This document shows positions 24,301 to 39,300 of a stretch of DNA of 64,000 nucleotides, one piece after another. Made by a program: the position numbers and the translations under genes. Source of the DNA: Liolophura sinensis. Its lineage: Eukaryota > Mollusca > Polyplacophora > Chitonida > Chitonidae. The notes beneath the pieces were generated by a model that was not told the DNA's origin, ran no database searches, and was given only the letters and a program-made list of their open reading frames with translations. The stretch is from assembly GCF_032854445.1 (NCBI RefSeq), contig NC_088301.1, forward strand, positions 17,570,018 through 17,634,017, read 5' to 3'. Every line of letters starts with the position of its first letter. Positions within the stretch are counted from its first letter, which is position 1.

Positions 24301-27300
24301 CTCATTTAAAAACATCTGAGTTTATATAAAGAGGAACAATTACTGAAATGTAAACATTACAAGAGTTCATCGTAAAGTTCAAACATTTAAGCTAATTCAT
24401 CCAATTTTCCGCTGCAGTATTTAAGCTATACTTATATTCTTCAAAAAGGCTCATGGGGAGGCACAAGAGCAATCAATATTGCCGTCTTAATGGTGAGATC
24501 TTTGAGTGAAATAAATTTAACTGGCGATAAAGTTTTAATGAACCATATCATGTTAATGACATCCCATATTTCTGAATATATTGGGTTAGGAGGCCGGACA
24601 TTGAAAATGGTCATCATAGATTTTATTTCTAAAGGAAGTTCCAGATGTGTGTCGTTTACAAACCTACATAACATCTCCTGGCTCTGGATCTGTTTGTTGC
24701 CTATTGCAAAAATCCGCCCATCTGGACACATAGGTGTTGTATTGTTTATGAGTTCATGGCTTCCAGGAAAATGTAGGATGATATCGGCAGCGTGTGTTGA
24801 AATGTTCTGGCTTTTAACAGATCTCCTGACAATCTGGATGCTAAGAATTTCAGTTTCCCGTGAAGGGGGTGCAGGGCGGAGCTGTGGGAAAAAGTCACTA
24901 GATCCGGCCTTTGTGGAAGCAACAATGGCACTGCTGTCAGCATGTGCAGCAGGGGAGAAAACCAGGCTTTTATAAGACAGGCAGAGGCTATGAAGAGGCC
25001 ATTCTCCCCGTCTTCCCTAATCTTTTGTAGACACGCTAGGATGAGGCCAAAAGGTGAAAATGGGTATGAATAAATATTAGGCCAAGGCACTGTAAAAGCA
25101 TTTACATGAACAGCATGCATATTTGTCCAACTTTAGCATTTAGACGAGATACAAACAAATCGATCTGTGGCTTCCCAAACCACATCACAATTTTCTAATA
25201 GACACCTTTGCGTAACGCCCACTCTGTGCGATCATAGAAATTTCTATTCTTAAAGCCTGTCGTTTGATGATTCTTTTCAGGTATGTTTTTAAATGTGTTG
25301 ATAGATCAAGACCCAAATGTCTCTTAAAATACACCATTTCCACATTTGTACACCAGATCATTAATCAGGATTGACCTTGTTCCTCTTATGCGATTGACAT
25401 GACCTCACCGCATTAGTATAATCCACGAGAAATTGGATATGAATATCTTTGTCACACTTAGCAGAAGTACGCAGCGCTAAATAGCTTCACAGTAACTCCA
25501 AATATCTTATATTTTAATAAGTTTTCTGCACAAGCACCACGAAGTAGAGTGGAATCTTCGCAACTTACTGTTTTTGAGGCTAATTTGCGAAATAAGTGAA
25601 GTTTCTGACAATGCACTTCCTCAGCCCACAAGTAGAGCTCCGTTTTTATTTATCCTATAATTTTTGATTAAAGCATCATAATCACCCCACTTCGAGGGCA
25701 TTTATATTAGTTCCTTTTTAAGCTTCTGTTCTGTGGCGTATTCGACCCCAGAACAAAAAGAAACCATGGTACGGATTAGAGATGCTAACTGTGGAATTTT
25801 GGTTCTTTCATGAGTGAGGAATGAAGGCATCTATCTACCAAACTGTCTGCCTCTCTCTTTATCATTGTAACTTCCACAGCTACCCAAAATATGCTGTCTT
25901 GTATGTTTATAGGTTATTGGAATGTATGGCCCTGTATGGACGAGTCCATACAGGACCATACAATCCAATAACCTATTTATTATACAAGCACTTGTCAAAA
26001 ACGTAAGTAAATAAACTCGAACTCTAAACAAATTGGGTAAAACCGTGCTAATTTTTTTTTATCGCGTAACAATAGCCGATAGCCGGTTACGGATGAATAT
26101 GAAATACTGAATGGAGCACTTTCATTGGCTGACGGAAAACTGGGTCAGGCGCACATGGTCGAAGCAGTATTTTACAAACAGAAGTGTAAAGAAAAGGAAT
26201 GCAGACGTTTTAGTGAAAATTAAAAGTGCAGTTATTGAAAACTGCGCCACCGAACAGACTAGTGTAATCTTTACAGGATGAGGACGAAAGAGAAGTAGAG
26301 TTTGCTGACACAGTTAGCTAATTATCCTGGGGATTCTGTGCGGAAGTTGATGGCATCGGAGTCGTGAAAACTTCATTTGTTTGCACTTGAACTAACCGGC
26401 CAGGGGGTGGAAGCGAGGGAGATGGTTGCCTGAAGGCGCGAATGCCCTGAAGTAAACTCGACATTTGCTTCTGCTTTACGTGATCTAATTTAGAATCATA
26501 CTCCTGGATGCTAGCAAGGGATTTGTGTCCGGTGACCTGCAAAATTTTATGTGCAGTGACGCCATATTTTACAAGGGTTTGGGTGGTTGTTTTTCGGACC
26601 GAGTGATTAGTTTTCCGGCCCTTCAGCCTAGCAGCCTCGGCTGCCCTCTTCATTAGCTTTCCCTAACGATGCTTTTCCATTGGAGTGGAGTAATACCACA
26701 CAGCTGCATCAGGTTTGAGGCGACATTCGGGAATTGGTGTGCGGTAAAACTGGCTTCTAAAATGTTGTCCAGCTCTGGGTCATCAAATGGATCAAGTACT
26801 ATGCAAATTCCAGCGTCGGTGAGATCAAAAGGGTCAGAATCTGATTGATCTGCAGCCATGCTTGTTGTGTCGTCTGCTTGTTGACAAACAAAATGTAGTC
26901 CGTCCGTGTGACGTCACAGTTACAACTGTCCAATATATTAAAAATATTGGGCAGTTGTGTTTATTATATAATATAGTAGGCGCTGGACACTTTGGTGTAT
27001 AATAAAACCAGATATGACAATCTGTTGTCCACATGTGTATTGAGGTTGTATTAAAAATTCCTGATGTGTAGGCCTATTTTATTAGTTGTTGATTGTGTAT
27101 GTATAAAGTATGTGCCCCCGGGACGTGTGGACCAGATTGTGGGAAGAGATGTGGAAACTTTTTTATTTGACAGGAACAATGGCCAGTTATGTTAGCCCAA
27201 GCTCGAGTTAATACAAAACAATGTATTACCATAACAAAAAAAACTTTAAGTTAAAACTACTTTAACATCTTGTACATTATGTTGGTGTTCTTCATTTTCC

Positions 27301-30300
27301 ACACATGTCGGATGTTCTCAAAACCATCTGTCGGATGTATGATATGGTACTTTAAGTAATGAGAGCACAGATGTTTATCGTTTTAAAAGAGAGTCACATG
27401 AAGTGTATTTTATCAGTCCTAATTGTATATTCAATATTATATGAAATGTACATGCACATCAGCCAAAAAACTAAGCGCCATATCAACCCAGTAATTTAAA
27501 TGGGTCAAATCAACAGTTACAATCCATGATGAGCTACCGAAATCTAACCTGACATGTTTGGTAAAGGTTGATTCTGGGTGATTCCGAATTTCAGTTTTGG
27601 GGCAGCTGTGTGGAAAGAATAACATTGTGACTGTCATGCTATCTAGATCTTCAATGAGAATTGTATTTACTTTTGTAATTATTTATGTTGTTTTGTATAT
27701 TATTGTCAGTTGTATTTTTGCCTAGTTTATTCAAATATACGTATTGGACATTTAAGCGTCTGCGTATTTCTTTTTTGGATCATGTGTGACGCCAATCGCT
27801 GATCTAAGAGTTAAACAAGCCAGTTGGTTTTCATCTTTACTCTCCGATAGCGTAACCTTTACAAACGTCAAAACTACAGGTGAAACAATGCCCAAGTGTT
27901 TTGGGCTTATTTCGTTTTAGCCCTATGCTAAAAACGAAACAAAACTGTTTATTTATATGCACATACTTGTACAAAGCACCTTCTAGAGATTTCTGTAAGA
28001 TTCCCATCTAAAAACCTTCCTGGAATTTGGATATGGCTAAGGGTTTAGTGTGATAATTTGGAAACCCAGCGACAGGAGGCAATTGGCTACAGGACAATAC
28101 ACGTACACCCCTGCTTTACTCTCCTAGTTGCTTGTTGCATAGCAGAAGGCAGTACTCTCTAAAACGACACAATAACATGTGTACACAATGTGTTCCGCGC
28201 ATATATACAGCATCATTTTTAAATAGCATCCATTTAATATCTATACATGTATTCTTCTTTGTGTAAAAGTGTGTACCAATGGGACATATGGACCAGACTG
28301 CAAGAAGAGGTGTGGGAACTGTAAAGAGTGACCGTTAGTGTGTAAGAAAACATCCGGGCACTGTCCACAGATATCGCCTATTTGCGAACCAGGATTCTTG
28401 CCTCCAACATGTAAAACAAGTTAGTTTCATTTGATTTGATCGCCAGTTACAATCAAATGCTTTATTTTGCTTTCACTGACATTGTTTCCAGCAGAAACAG
28501 TGGACAGTGGACAGTGGTCAGTCGTAGCCCGCTGTTATACAGAAGAATATGTTACTTTTCTAAAACATTTCAACTTCTTGTATATACTGTTGGTGTTCTT
28601 CATTTCGCTTGTGAATGTTGAATGTTCTCAACATTCTTTTTCACTTGTGTCATATGGTGATCTTATTTTGTGAAATCACAGGCCGTAAGTGGGAAGGTTT
28701 GCCAGCAACCTGCGAATGGTCGTGGGTATCCCCCGGGCTGTGCCTGGTTTCCACCCACCATAATGCTGGCCGCCGTCGTATAAATGAAATATTCTTTAGT
28801 ACGGCGTTAAACACCAATCAAATAAATAAATCAATAAATGAAATCACAGGTTTTTATCTTCTTAAGCGACAGTTAAATATTGTACAATTTTAGTAAGCCT
28901 CATTTGTATTTAAAGATATGAAATTTGCTTCAGACTCGGATGTTTCGTGTTTCCTTCAGATTGTAAACCTGGGACATATGGATCAGACTGTGAGAGAAAA
29001 TGTGGTCATTGCTCAGAGGGGGAGTCTGTATGTGACGTTACGATCGGCCATTGCCCTGACCGAAAGCCCAGATGCTCACCTGGATACTCCGGTGTGGCAT
29101 GTGACACAGGTCGGTATCATCATTGTCACATGTTCATCTCTTGCACACTATACATTAAGCGGATGGTAGATGAAACGATAACAAAAATTAGAACGTAAAA
29201 ACCGGCAATGTGATAGTCACAAAGTGGTGAGAACATTTTAGAACAAAGAAGGTGTGTTGTCGTCCAGGTGAGAATAATAATATTTAAAATTAAACGAGAA
29301 ATTAGACAGAAAACACCAACAATTTTACAGCCATTTGGTAATTCTATCAGTCACAATAATACAATGAAATACTATTAAATATTCTATATTTTTAATATTC
29401 TAGAAATACACATTATGGTACAGGCTAAAGCTCTTCAAATACAAAATGACAGGATCGCTGGTATCACAAGCATTCAGCCAGCTCAATGGACTAAAGGATT
29501 GGGGTGTAGAACTGCATGTTAAAGAATATCAGCAGAATCCACATAGTCCAATAAAATATGTGTGATGTCGCATCCGGCATTTGGTTCACCTTGATTTCAT
29601 CTTGATACTACACCCACCTTGACATAAATTTCTCAGGCTACATGTATATTTTCTCTTCAGCAATTTTTTCTCTCTCTCCTTGCTGTTCTTATATATTTCA
29701 ATTTTGTGAATTTATCTCAGGGCGAACAGAAATTGGCAAAATGCCAGGCATCCATGCGTTGAAATAGATGTGTATTAGGCGTCAACCGAAGTGGTTGTTC
29801 CGTGCAAATAATTACAATGTAAAAAACATATAGAGTAAAACCAGAACGGCGACTAAAGTGTGGTACCTGCCAAATGGTTTCACGTAACGTTTTAGTGATG
29901 CATGAAAGACGCAGTCAGTATAAAACTGTTGACAATAATACAGCTTCCCTTAGCTTTCAATAAAATTTGGTTTCCAAAAAATGCATGTGTTATTTTGTAT
30001 TTCAAAAAGACAAAACTACATAGCCTTAAACAAATTATATGGAAGCTTTGAACAAATTCCACCACAAGTGCATGGAACAAAAAAATAGGAAAAAATCAAA
30101 TAATATTATTAAAAAAATAATAAAAATGCCGCCTATGAAATGACGTGCTTTGCAGAATGTAGAAACAACACGTGGGGGAAAGATTGCCAGGAGACATGTG
30201 GAAAATGTTACAACAAAATTGAGTGTAACGCTGTCACTGGTAAATGCCCTGTAACGACAGGGAATCCCCGGTGTGACCTTAGATATACCGGAACTGATTG

Positions 30301-33300
30301 TGTAAAAGGTGAGTATGCTGTTATTTAGCGTTCTGCACTTTTCCGCCTTTTCTTGAACTAAGTTGTTAAAATCATGTTTCAAAAAGAAAGACACCAATTT
30401 TAACCCTTTCTTAGTTCAGCCTAACTACTATGCAATATGGAAAGCTTATATCTGACTGGCATTAGTGACCTTCCCTACAATTGTCTTTTGAAACTGTCCA
30501 GGAGAGAATCATTAAAGTCACTCTGTGTTCCTTCAAAAACAACGGTGCTAGATTTGTGGATTACATGTTACTATCCCTGTAACACTTACAGCTTTGCAAT
30601 TTACGTTTACCGTGAAAAAAATATGTACAACGTGTATGTGCCCCTTTGACGAAAACTATGTACATTTTTAGGGCACACATGGCTCAATAATGGTTGCAAT
30701 GTTACCGCATTGTATATTATTAGTTACATGGTTACTCAGTGATAGGATAAGCAAATATATGGAGTTAATAATCCTCATACTGGGCGAGGCGTCAGTCGTA
30801 ACGAATTTACCCCACAAAGTCGCATCAATTCAGTGCAAAAAACAGATGTATAGTCCAATCGCTTCACCGATATGGCCATAACATGACTCAAGAAAGGGAG
30901 ATAACCTACATACAAGACACATTTGACGTCGTCTGCAGGAATTGAGAATGTATCTGTACCCCTGGCGACTTTTTGCCCAATGAAAAGCGGAGTATTTTGT
31001 CTGATCCCAGATATTGCAACAGACGGGTTAATCCAAAAGTTGAAGCTTGACTTCAATTCCATTTAGTCATACAACTCTGAGGGATAACATGAGGTTGCTA
31101 TTGTTTACTGTCGAAAGAGCAACCTAAGCCCCATGACCCCCAACTATTAACAATTATTGCCTAGATGCCTGGGCATGTTATCCCTCAGAGGTATATGACT
31201 ACATAGAATCCAAGTTAAACTTCAGCTTATTAATAAGTCTCGCTTAACTTTTTTGTAGCCTGTTACGCCATACTTTTAAGAGGTCCCATGAGCTTTTGAG
31301 ATTAAAACCTGTTACGACCCAAACTGTCTGTATTATAAAGAGATGGCTTGTTCGAAATACACGACAGTTTAGCCGCACAAAATTGTAACAAAAACCAGCA
31401 GATTTTATTTTACAACAATTTATTAGCTTAACAAGAACAGATAATAAGACTTATACAAATACTAAAGCACTTAAGTTTATCAAGAAAGGATAGCCGTATC
31501 TATACAAATACTAAAGTACTTACGGTGTCAAGTCCAAACGGACGCATATATTCCACAATATATATACCACACAGGCATAAATGCTCAGAGGCAAATTCAC
31601 AAGAGGGAAAATCCACAGTACAACTGAGTGTATGACGAAATATACACAAAATTCCACAGACAGGGTCCGTGTACTAATAAGCACTGTGTATACAAGATCA
31701 CAAATTAAACATACAAGTTCAGACTGAACAAGTGCTCGGTGTAGATAGGATATAACAAAGCCAGAGGCTAAAGAGACACCAAAATTCAGCACAAAAGGCC
31801 TACTAAAGTAATACACAGCGAAAGCATCCAAACTCTCAATAATTCTCCGTTCTCCGCTCTCTGTTCTCTCCCGTCTTATATAGCCTGGTGGAATTGTCCA
31901 GAATAAGAAAATTCCTGAACACTTGATGTAAACAAACAGGCACCGAACTGAGCGCATTCTGGAATATTCTAAGATAGAGGCAGACAGCACTCCCCGAACT
32001 CAGCACATGTAAACAGTGGCAAGCTATATTTAGAAACTGACAGCAGTCGCGCACATAACACACCCACCCTTCAAGAAAAAAAAGTTTTCCTAACTTTTTT
32101 TTTACTTCCAATATATGTTGAACAATATATGTTAAACAATAATATATATACAACATTGTAAAACCACATGTAATTAAACATTTATACACAACTTATACAC
32201 GAGACAAGCAATCTGCAATAACATTATCTTTTCCCTTTATATGTTTGAGTTCAAGATTGTATTCCTGCAACAATAAACTCCACCGGAACAATCTCTGATT
32301 CTTTCCCTTAACTTTCTGTAGAAACACAAGTGGATTGTGATCAGTATTTACAATCACAGGTTGTTTCGAAGCTGTTACATAAACTTCAAAATGTTGCAGA
32401 GCTAAAATAACAGACAAACATTCTTTTTCAACAGTTGAATAATTTCTCTGAAACTTGTTAAGTTTTCGAGAAAAGAAACAAACTGGATGATTAACACCAA
32501 GATTGTCCTCCTGAAGCAAAAGTGCACCTATAGCAACATCACTTGCATCAACTGCTAACTTAAAAGTTTTCTCAAAATTAGGTGCTGACAACACAGGCGA
32601 AGTTTTAAACTTGACCTTGGCCGACAACATGACCCAAATATGTGACAGTGGCACAACAAAATTCACTTTTTACAAGATTGACGGTAAGTTTAGCCTGACT
32701 AAGTCTCTTAAACAACTGGCGTATTCTGGAAATGTGCTCTTCCCAAGTGTCGGCGAAGATAATGACGTCATCTATGTAGACACGACACCCATCCAAACTG
32801 GAAGTGACCTCATTCATCAGGCGTTGATACGTAGCTGGGCTATTCTTCATTCCAAATGGCATTACCTTGTATTGAAAGAGTCCATCGGCCGTAGCAAACG
32901 CTGAAACTTCACGAGCCCTAGGAGTAAGAGGAACCTGCCAAAACCCTTTTAACAGATCGAACTTTGATACATGTTTTGCCTGACCAACAGCGTCAATACA
33001 GTCATCAATACGAGGTATTGGATAATTGTCTGATTTATCATTATCAATGCAGTCACCTTGAGTAAACATTTGTGTAAGAAATGTATCTTGTAAGTCCGTT
33101 ACTGTGTTTTTGCCATTATCAGAAAGTTTGTTTGACATAGACCTCGTTACAGCACAAGAGGGATACAAATCTGGAATTTCTTTCTCAACAGGATCAACAG
33201 TTTGATTTAAACAAGGTTTATCAGTCACAATAGGATTAACCATTACTTTGTCACCAGCAAGATCATTGCAAAGTAGTAGATGAATTTCTTTAAAAGGCAA

Positions 33301-36300
33301 AGTAGGCCTAATGCCGACAGTAACAGGACCCGAAATAATATCTGATGACAAGTAAGCTTTGTGAAGAGGCACAGATTCAAATTCAGCAGAGCTTACACCT
33401 CTAATTAATACATTTGATCCAGAATATGACTCATCAGAAAATGGCAAAACATCTTGTAACAATAAAGACTGAGAAGCTCCAGTATATCTTAATACCCTGA
33501 TCTTTGTATCACAAGACATGTCACTTTTAAGTGAGACTTTACCGTCACAAATAAATGGCTCAAAAACCTTCATAACATTATCCTGTGAATTCTGTGTACA
33601 ATCTACTGGTGGAGTTTTAACATAATCAAATGCATCAACCTTGTTCACTATATCAGACTTTTTAGCAGTAACCCACAAACCAGTAGGCTAGGAGCCACCC
33701 TCCTGTTCTTGCCTTCTCTTTAAAGCATAACAATTTGATATGACATGGCCTGGCTTCCTACAAAAATTACATGTAACCCTGCTAAACTGTCTATCAGTAA
33801 ATGTATGGTCAGACCTTCGTTGAGTAGTGTTCGAATTAACAGGTCTTCTTTAATCACCTGATTTGTCAAAATTTTGAGCCTGTTTCGGTGGGCCTGAATT
33901 TGAGCTAAATGAACCGCTGGAAAAGGGTTGAGGCTTTCTAAATGTAGACGGCTTTTTCTGAAATGAGACCTTATGTGTAACCGTGTATGTATCGGCCACA
34001 GTGGCTGCTGCTTCTAAAGTATCAGCCTCTTTGTCCTCAATGAAAGTTCTGACATCATCATTAATACACCTTTTAAAGTCTTCAATCAGAATGATCTGTT
34101 TCGACTTTTCATAATCATTATCTACGCTTTTAGCATAACACCATCGCTCAAACAATTGTTCCTTCTGCCTAGCAAATTCAATGTAAGTCTGATCTCTTTT
34201 CTCAAAATTTCTAAATTTCTGCCGATAGGCCTCTGGCACAAGCTCATATCTTTTTAAGATAACATCTTTCACAAAATCATAATCTGCAGCCTGTTCTGTT
34301 GATAACTCTGTGTATATATCCATAGCTTTGCCAGTTAACACACTCTGTAAAAGGGTAGTCCAAAACTTTATAGGCCACTCTTAATTCTGAGCAATCTTCT
34401 CATCCTGTAGAAAATATTTATCTACATCAGTTTCACGAAATTGTGGCACCAATCTTATGTTTCTAGCGACGTCAAATTTTGGAGGCATATCAGAAAAACT
34501 TAAACCAGACCTATCTCCTTCTAGTTTTCTTGCTTCAATTTCGCTCTGAAATCTCAACTTCTCCAATTCGAACACTCTTTCATTTTCCTTATCTTTAAAC
34601 AACCTTTCATTTTCGTTTTCCTTCAGTTCTAACTCTTTCAGTCTTATTACAGTGGAATCATCGCCCTCAGGCCTGTACGCAACTAATGCACTTTCATCAA
34701 ACTCCTCTAATTCTACCAAACACTTAGCAATACTAAACTGCATATCTTTCTTACGTAAGGATCTTTTGATATTAAGATTCAGGTACTTGCTTAAAGCATA
34801 CAAATCATTCTTATTTAACACATCAAAAATATCCTGATCTGGCGCTTCCATAAACTCGTCGGGCTTAAAATCCGACATGATGAATAAAATCTGCTGGCAA
34901 AATTTACTACAAAGTCAAAGACTAGAAAAATGACACAACTTACACAAAATCCTTTCAATTCCAATTCAAATTCACTTCCCGGACAAGCCCCCAATTTGTT
35001 ACGACCCAAACTGTCTGTATTATAAAGAGATGGCTTGTTCGAAATACACGACAGTTTAGCCGCACAAAAAAGTAACAAAAACCAGCAGATTTTATTTTAC
35101 AACAATTTATTAGCTTAACAAGAACAGATAATAAGACTTATACAAATACTAAAGTACTTAAGTTTATCAAGAAAGGATAGCAGTATCTATACAAATACTA
35201 AAGTACTTACGGTGTCAAGTCCAAACGGACGCATATATTCCACAATATATATACCACACAGGCATAAATGCTCAGAGGCAAATTCACAAGAGGGAAAATC
35301 CACAGTACAACTGAGTGTATGACGAAATATACACAAAATTCCACAGACAGGGTCCGTGTACTAATAAGCACTGTGTATACAAGATCACAAATTAAACATA
35401 CAAGTTCAGACTGAACAAGTGCTCGGTGGAGATAGGATATAACAAAGCCAGAGGCTATAGAGACACCAAAATTCAGCACAAAAGGCCTACTAAAGTAATA
35501 CACAGCGAAAGCATCCAAACTCTCAATAATTCTCCGTTCTCCGCTCTCTGTTCTCTCCCGTCTTATATAGCCTGGTGGAATTGTCCAGAATAAGAAAATT
35601 CCTGAACACTTGATGTAAACAAACAGGCACCGAACTGAGCGCATTCTGGAATATTCTAAGATAGAGGCAGACAGCACTCCCCGAACTCAGCACATGTAAA
35701 CAGTGGCAAGCCACATTTAGAAACTGACGGTAGTCGCGCACATAACAAACCCAAGAAAAAACACCAAAACTGAATCAGAATGTCACCTTCACTTGTATTT
35801 ATTTGGACAAAGTATGAAATTAACCTATGTTTGTTCTCTTTGGAGCAGGTTTACAATTACGTTAACACAGCGTTTGCATATCCTGTGGTGTCTTTCTTGA
35901 TGGGTTTGTTATTTTACCTTGCAAAAGTACACTCTGACCACCAACCGGCGGTTTTCGTAATTCTGTCAATAGGTAATGAACACTGGTTGGCCTTTGAAAC
36001 AGAGGCTGCCATCACACTATAAAGCTTATATTTACTAACATCTATTCCAGACCCATGCAAGCAAATTTTCAACCACCTACAAATTGTGTCTTTACTGACT
36101 TTAAAAATGAGATTTAACATAACCGATGAATTGTTTGGTTTCACTCTTTCTAAGACTATTTGTGCGCTTAATATATTTTACTGGCGCCGTGCATACACAA
36201 AGTCTCCTATCTGTTGGATAGGCCTTGACGCTCATATTTGGAAAATAATATCCAGGTCTGCTCTTTCTTCAAGTCCGAAACAGTGAAACTAAACGTAAAC

Positions 36301-39300
36301 GTACCAACATTTGTGTACATATTTTTAATGTCTAACAAATGAATTATTTGACCTCTAACCGCAGTCATAAGCGCAATCAATATTGCCGTCATAATGGTAA
36401 GATCTTTGAGCGAAATAAATTTCACTGACAATGAACTTTTAATGAAGCACAACATGTTAGTGACACCCCATATTTCTGAATATATTCGGTTAGGAGGCCG
36501 GACATTGAAAATGGTCATCATAGATCTTACTAAAGGGCTCCAGCTGTGGGAAAATGCAGAAATATCTCCTGGCACTGGATCTGTTTGTTGCCTATTGCAA
36601 AAATCCGCCCATCTGGACACATAGGTGTTGTATTGTTTATGAGTTCCTGGTTTCCAGGAAAATGTAGAATGAAATCGGCAGCGTGTGTTGAAATGTTCTG
36701 GTTTTTAACAGATCTCCTGACAATCTGGATGCTAAGAATTTCAGTTTCCCCTGAAGGGGGTGCAAGGCTGAGCTATGGGAAAAAGTCACTAGATCCGACC
36801 TTTGTGGAAAAAACAATGGTACCGCTATAAGCATGTGCAGCAGGAGAGAAAACCAGGCTTTTATAAGCCAGACTGGGTCTATGAAGATGCTGGTCTCCCC
36901 ATCTTCTCTAATCTATTGTAGGCACGCTGGGATGAGGCTAAAAGATGAAAATGGGTACAAATAAATGTTAGACCAAGAGGCTGTAAAGGCATTTACATGA
37001 ACAGCATGCAAATCTCTTTGCCAAAAGACATACTTGTCCAACTTTAGCATTTAGACAAGATATAACCAAATCGATCTCTGGCTTCCCACACCTCATCACA
37101 ATTTTCTAATAGACACCTTTGCGTAACGCCCACTTTGTGCGATCATAAAAATTTCTATTCTTAAAGTCTGTCGTTTGATGAGTCTTTTCAGGTATGTTCT
37201 TAGATGTGTTGATAGATCAAGACCCAAATGTCTCTTGAAATACACCATTTCCACATTTGTACACCAGGTCATTAAACAGGATTGACCTTGTTCCTCTTAT
37301 GCGATTGACATGACCTTTAAGGAAAGAAGAGATTGTTTGGTTTTCGTTTGGATGCTGCATATAAATTTGGTATATGGAATTACTAGTTAGGGATAACGTT
37401 GTAAGTGGATCGAGCAGAAACTGTGCACTTAATCCAATGCAGTAAGTGTTAATTACTCTTTGTTTTTCGGCAACTAGGAAAATACAGCTGTGCAATGGTG
37501 ATGGCATGAGAGTCTCACAGCCGACTTTATCTAGGGCTATCACAGCTACCGTAAGAAGCCTGATTTCACTCTCGTCAGTGGGGCACTCGTACAAACCACT
37601 GCTCCTAACACATATGAAAACGAATTTGTTAATCTGCACCATTACCACTGTATTAACGTTCAATTTGTTGTCGGTACGAAGTACAACATTCTGGACATTG
37701 TCGCAAAATTGTCAGGGTCTACACATGACATTCGAATTCTGACTAAAAGTAGACTGAGACAGGTTTCTGAAACCACCACACACCCATTCACACTCATCTG
37801 ATCGAAGATAGCGGGTACCCATCTAAACGCTGGCTTCTTACCCCTTTCCTCAGGTCACAACCCGGCCCTCAAACAAATTACAAGAGGTATATCATTATAA
37901 TATCTCCTAGGTGAGCTTTGTACCGCGAACATAGAGTTGTTTCCCTTGATATTCATTAGCGGCGTATTTCTTTTCTATACTGGTAATTGATGGGATTTCT
38001 TTTTTGGGGGGAAAATATGTCCTCATTTAAAAACAGTTTCTATAAAGAGGAATAATTACTGAAATGTAAACATTATAAGAGTTTATCCCAAAGTTCAAAT
38101 ATTTGAGCTAATTCATCCAATTTTCCCCTGCAGTATTTTATCTATACATTTATTCTTCAAAAATGCTGATAATATCTGTTATTACAATTATTCAAATACA
38201 TATTTGTTTAAATATTGAGGGCCAATATTTCAGGGGCTGTGTTGATTCCTATCAGCATTGATTAGTACCTCACCAAACAATTTTTACATGAGTAATAAAT
38301 TTGTTCCATAATCCCACTGTAAAGTGCTCAGTATAAAATGCTACACGGGTCACTAATAATTTTACCTCTAGTCTCCACAGTTTGGAAGTCTACATATATT
38401 AGAGAAGTGCCTACATTTGCATTTTAAATTAAAGAAATCATTTTCCATCGTACATAAATATTCATAAGCTTAATAAATGAACTGGTTTTACTGACTTTAC
38501 AAAAATCTAGCCAATAAAGGCCAAGTTCATCATCCTAATTTTAATGTATCGTTCACTTTGATCATTTGCAATATTATTTTTCCAGTGCACTACACCCTAT
38601 GCACCTTCAACTTCAAGTAAGAACAAAGTACAAACAACTGAATTTGATTTGTTTTCAAAAGCAGTTTTGACAATTTATTATTTCAAAAAATAACTACCGA
38701 AACCGACTTGTTCTAATCTTATAAATGTTAAATACCCTTACGCTATTCCATTTAAATATTTTAGATAAAATAACTTAAGTTCACATACACCTTAAGTTCA
38801 CATACCCTTGCCCTTTCTGGAGGGCCGAGATTTCAGATTTGGTTTGGGAGAAAATATTGTGCCACTTTTCTCCCACTTCTTCTTGTGACCGCTTGACGGC
38901 TGTGCAGGAGGCATTCAACATGTCCGTCACAAACTTCCATGTATTTTTTTTCTTTTCTGAGGTCAACCCTGAACCCAACTTGTCCCTCAATATGGCTTTG
39001 TGTCATGAGATTGGCGAGGCTCAAGGGATTGTCGTTTGACCAGTTTGACTTTCCCTTCTATTTTTTCTTCCATACCCGATTGTGTTTACATCGAAATGTC
39101 CTCTGCAGCTCACATGACATTATGATGTACCAAAAATATCCTTTTTATTAGAGAACTCTCTCGCTAAAACTTATCTTTTATGCATTTCTTTCGCTAAGAA
39201 TCCTGTTAAGAAATTTTTTGAATGCATTCTTAAATATTTTCATAGCTAAAAGTAACATTCGTACTTAAGTATAAATTCTTGAATCTTAAGAATCTTTATG

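Larger units (their letters stand above)
31310..35747 (-). mobile_element. LTR retrotransposon element 3 (Ty3/Gypsy, Gmr1-like relative), integrase deleted
   Basis: 4438 bp, minus strand. Two 751-bp LTRs differ at about 10 positions by eye. AACC flanks both sides (31306-31309, 35748-35751). Order in element sense: PBS, gag, CCHC knuckle, protease, RT, RNase H, polypurine tract. Integrase is wholly absent: after the protease the frame passes through DTFLTQMF directly to PIPRIDDCIDAVGQ of RT. In elements 1 and 2 integrase follows exactly that DTFL/ETFL point, so the deletion supports the PR-IN-RT-RH order. It sits in the gene B intron. Confidence 0.93.

Noticed and set aside
31520-31990. 156-codon frame repeated at 35207-35677
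   Set aside because: It is the same LTR sequence of element 3 twice; retrotransposon LTRs are not expected to code, and the repeat explains the conservation.
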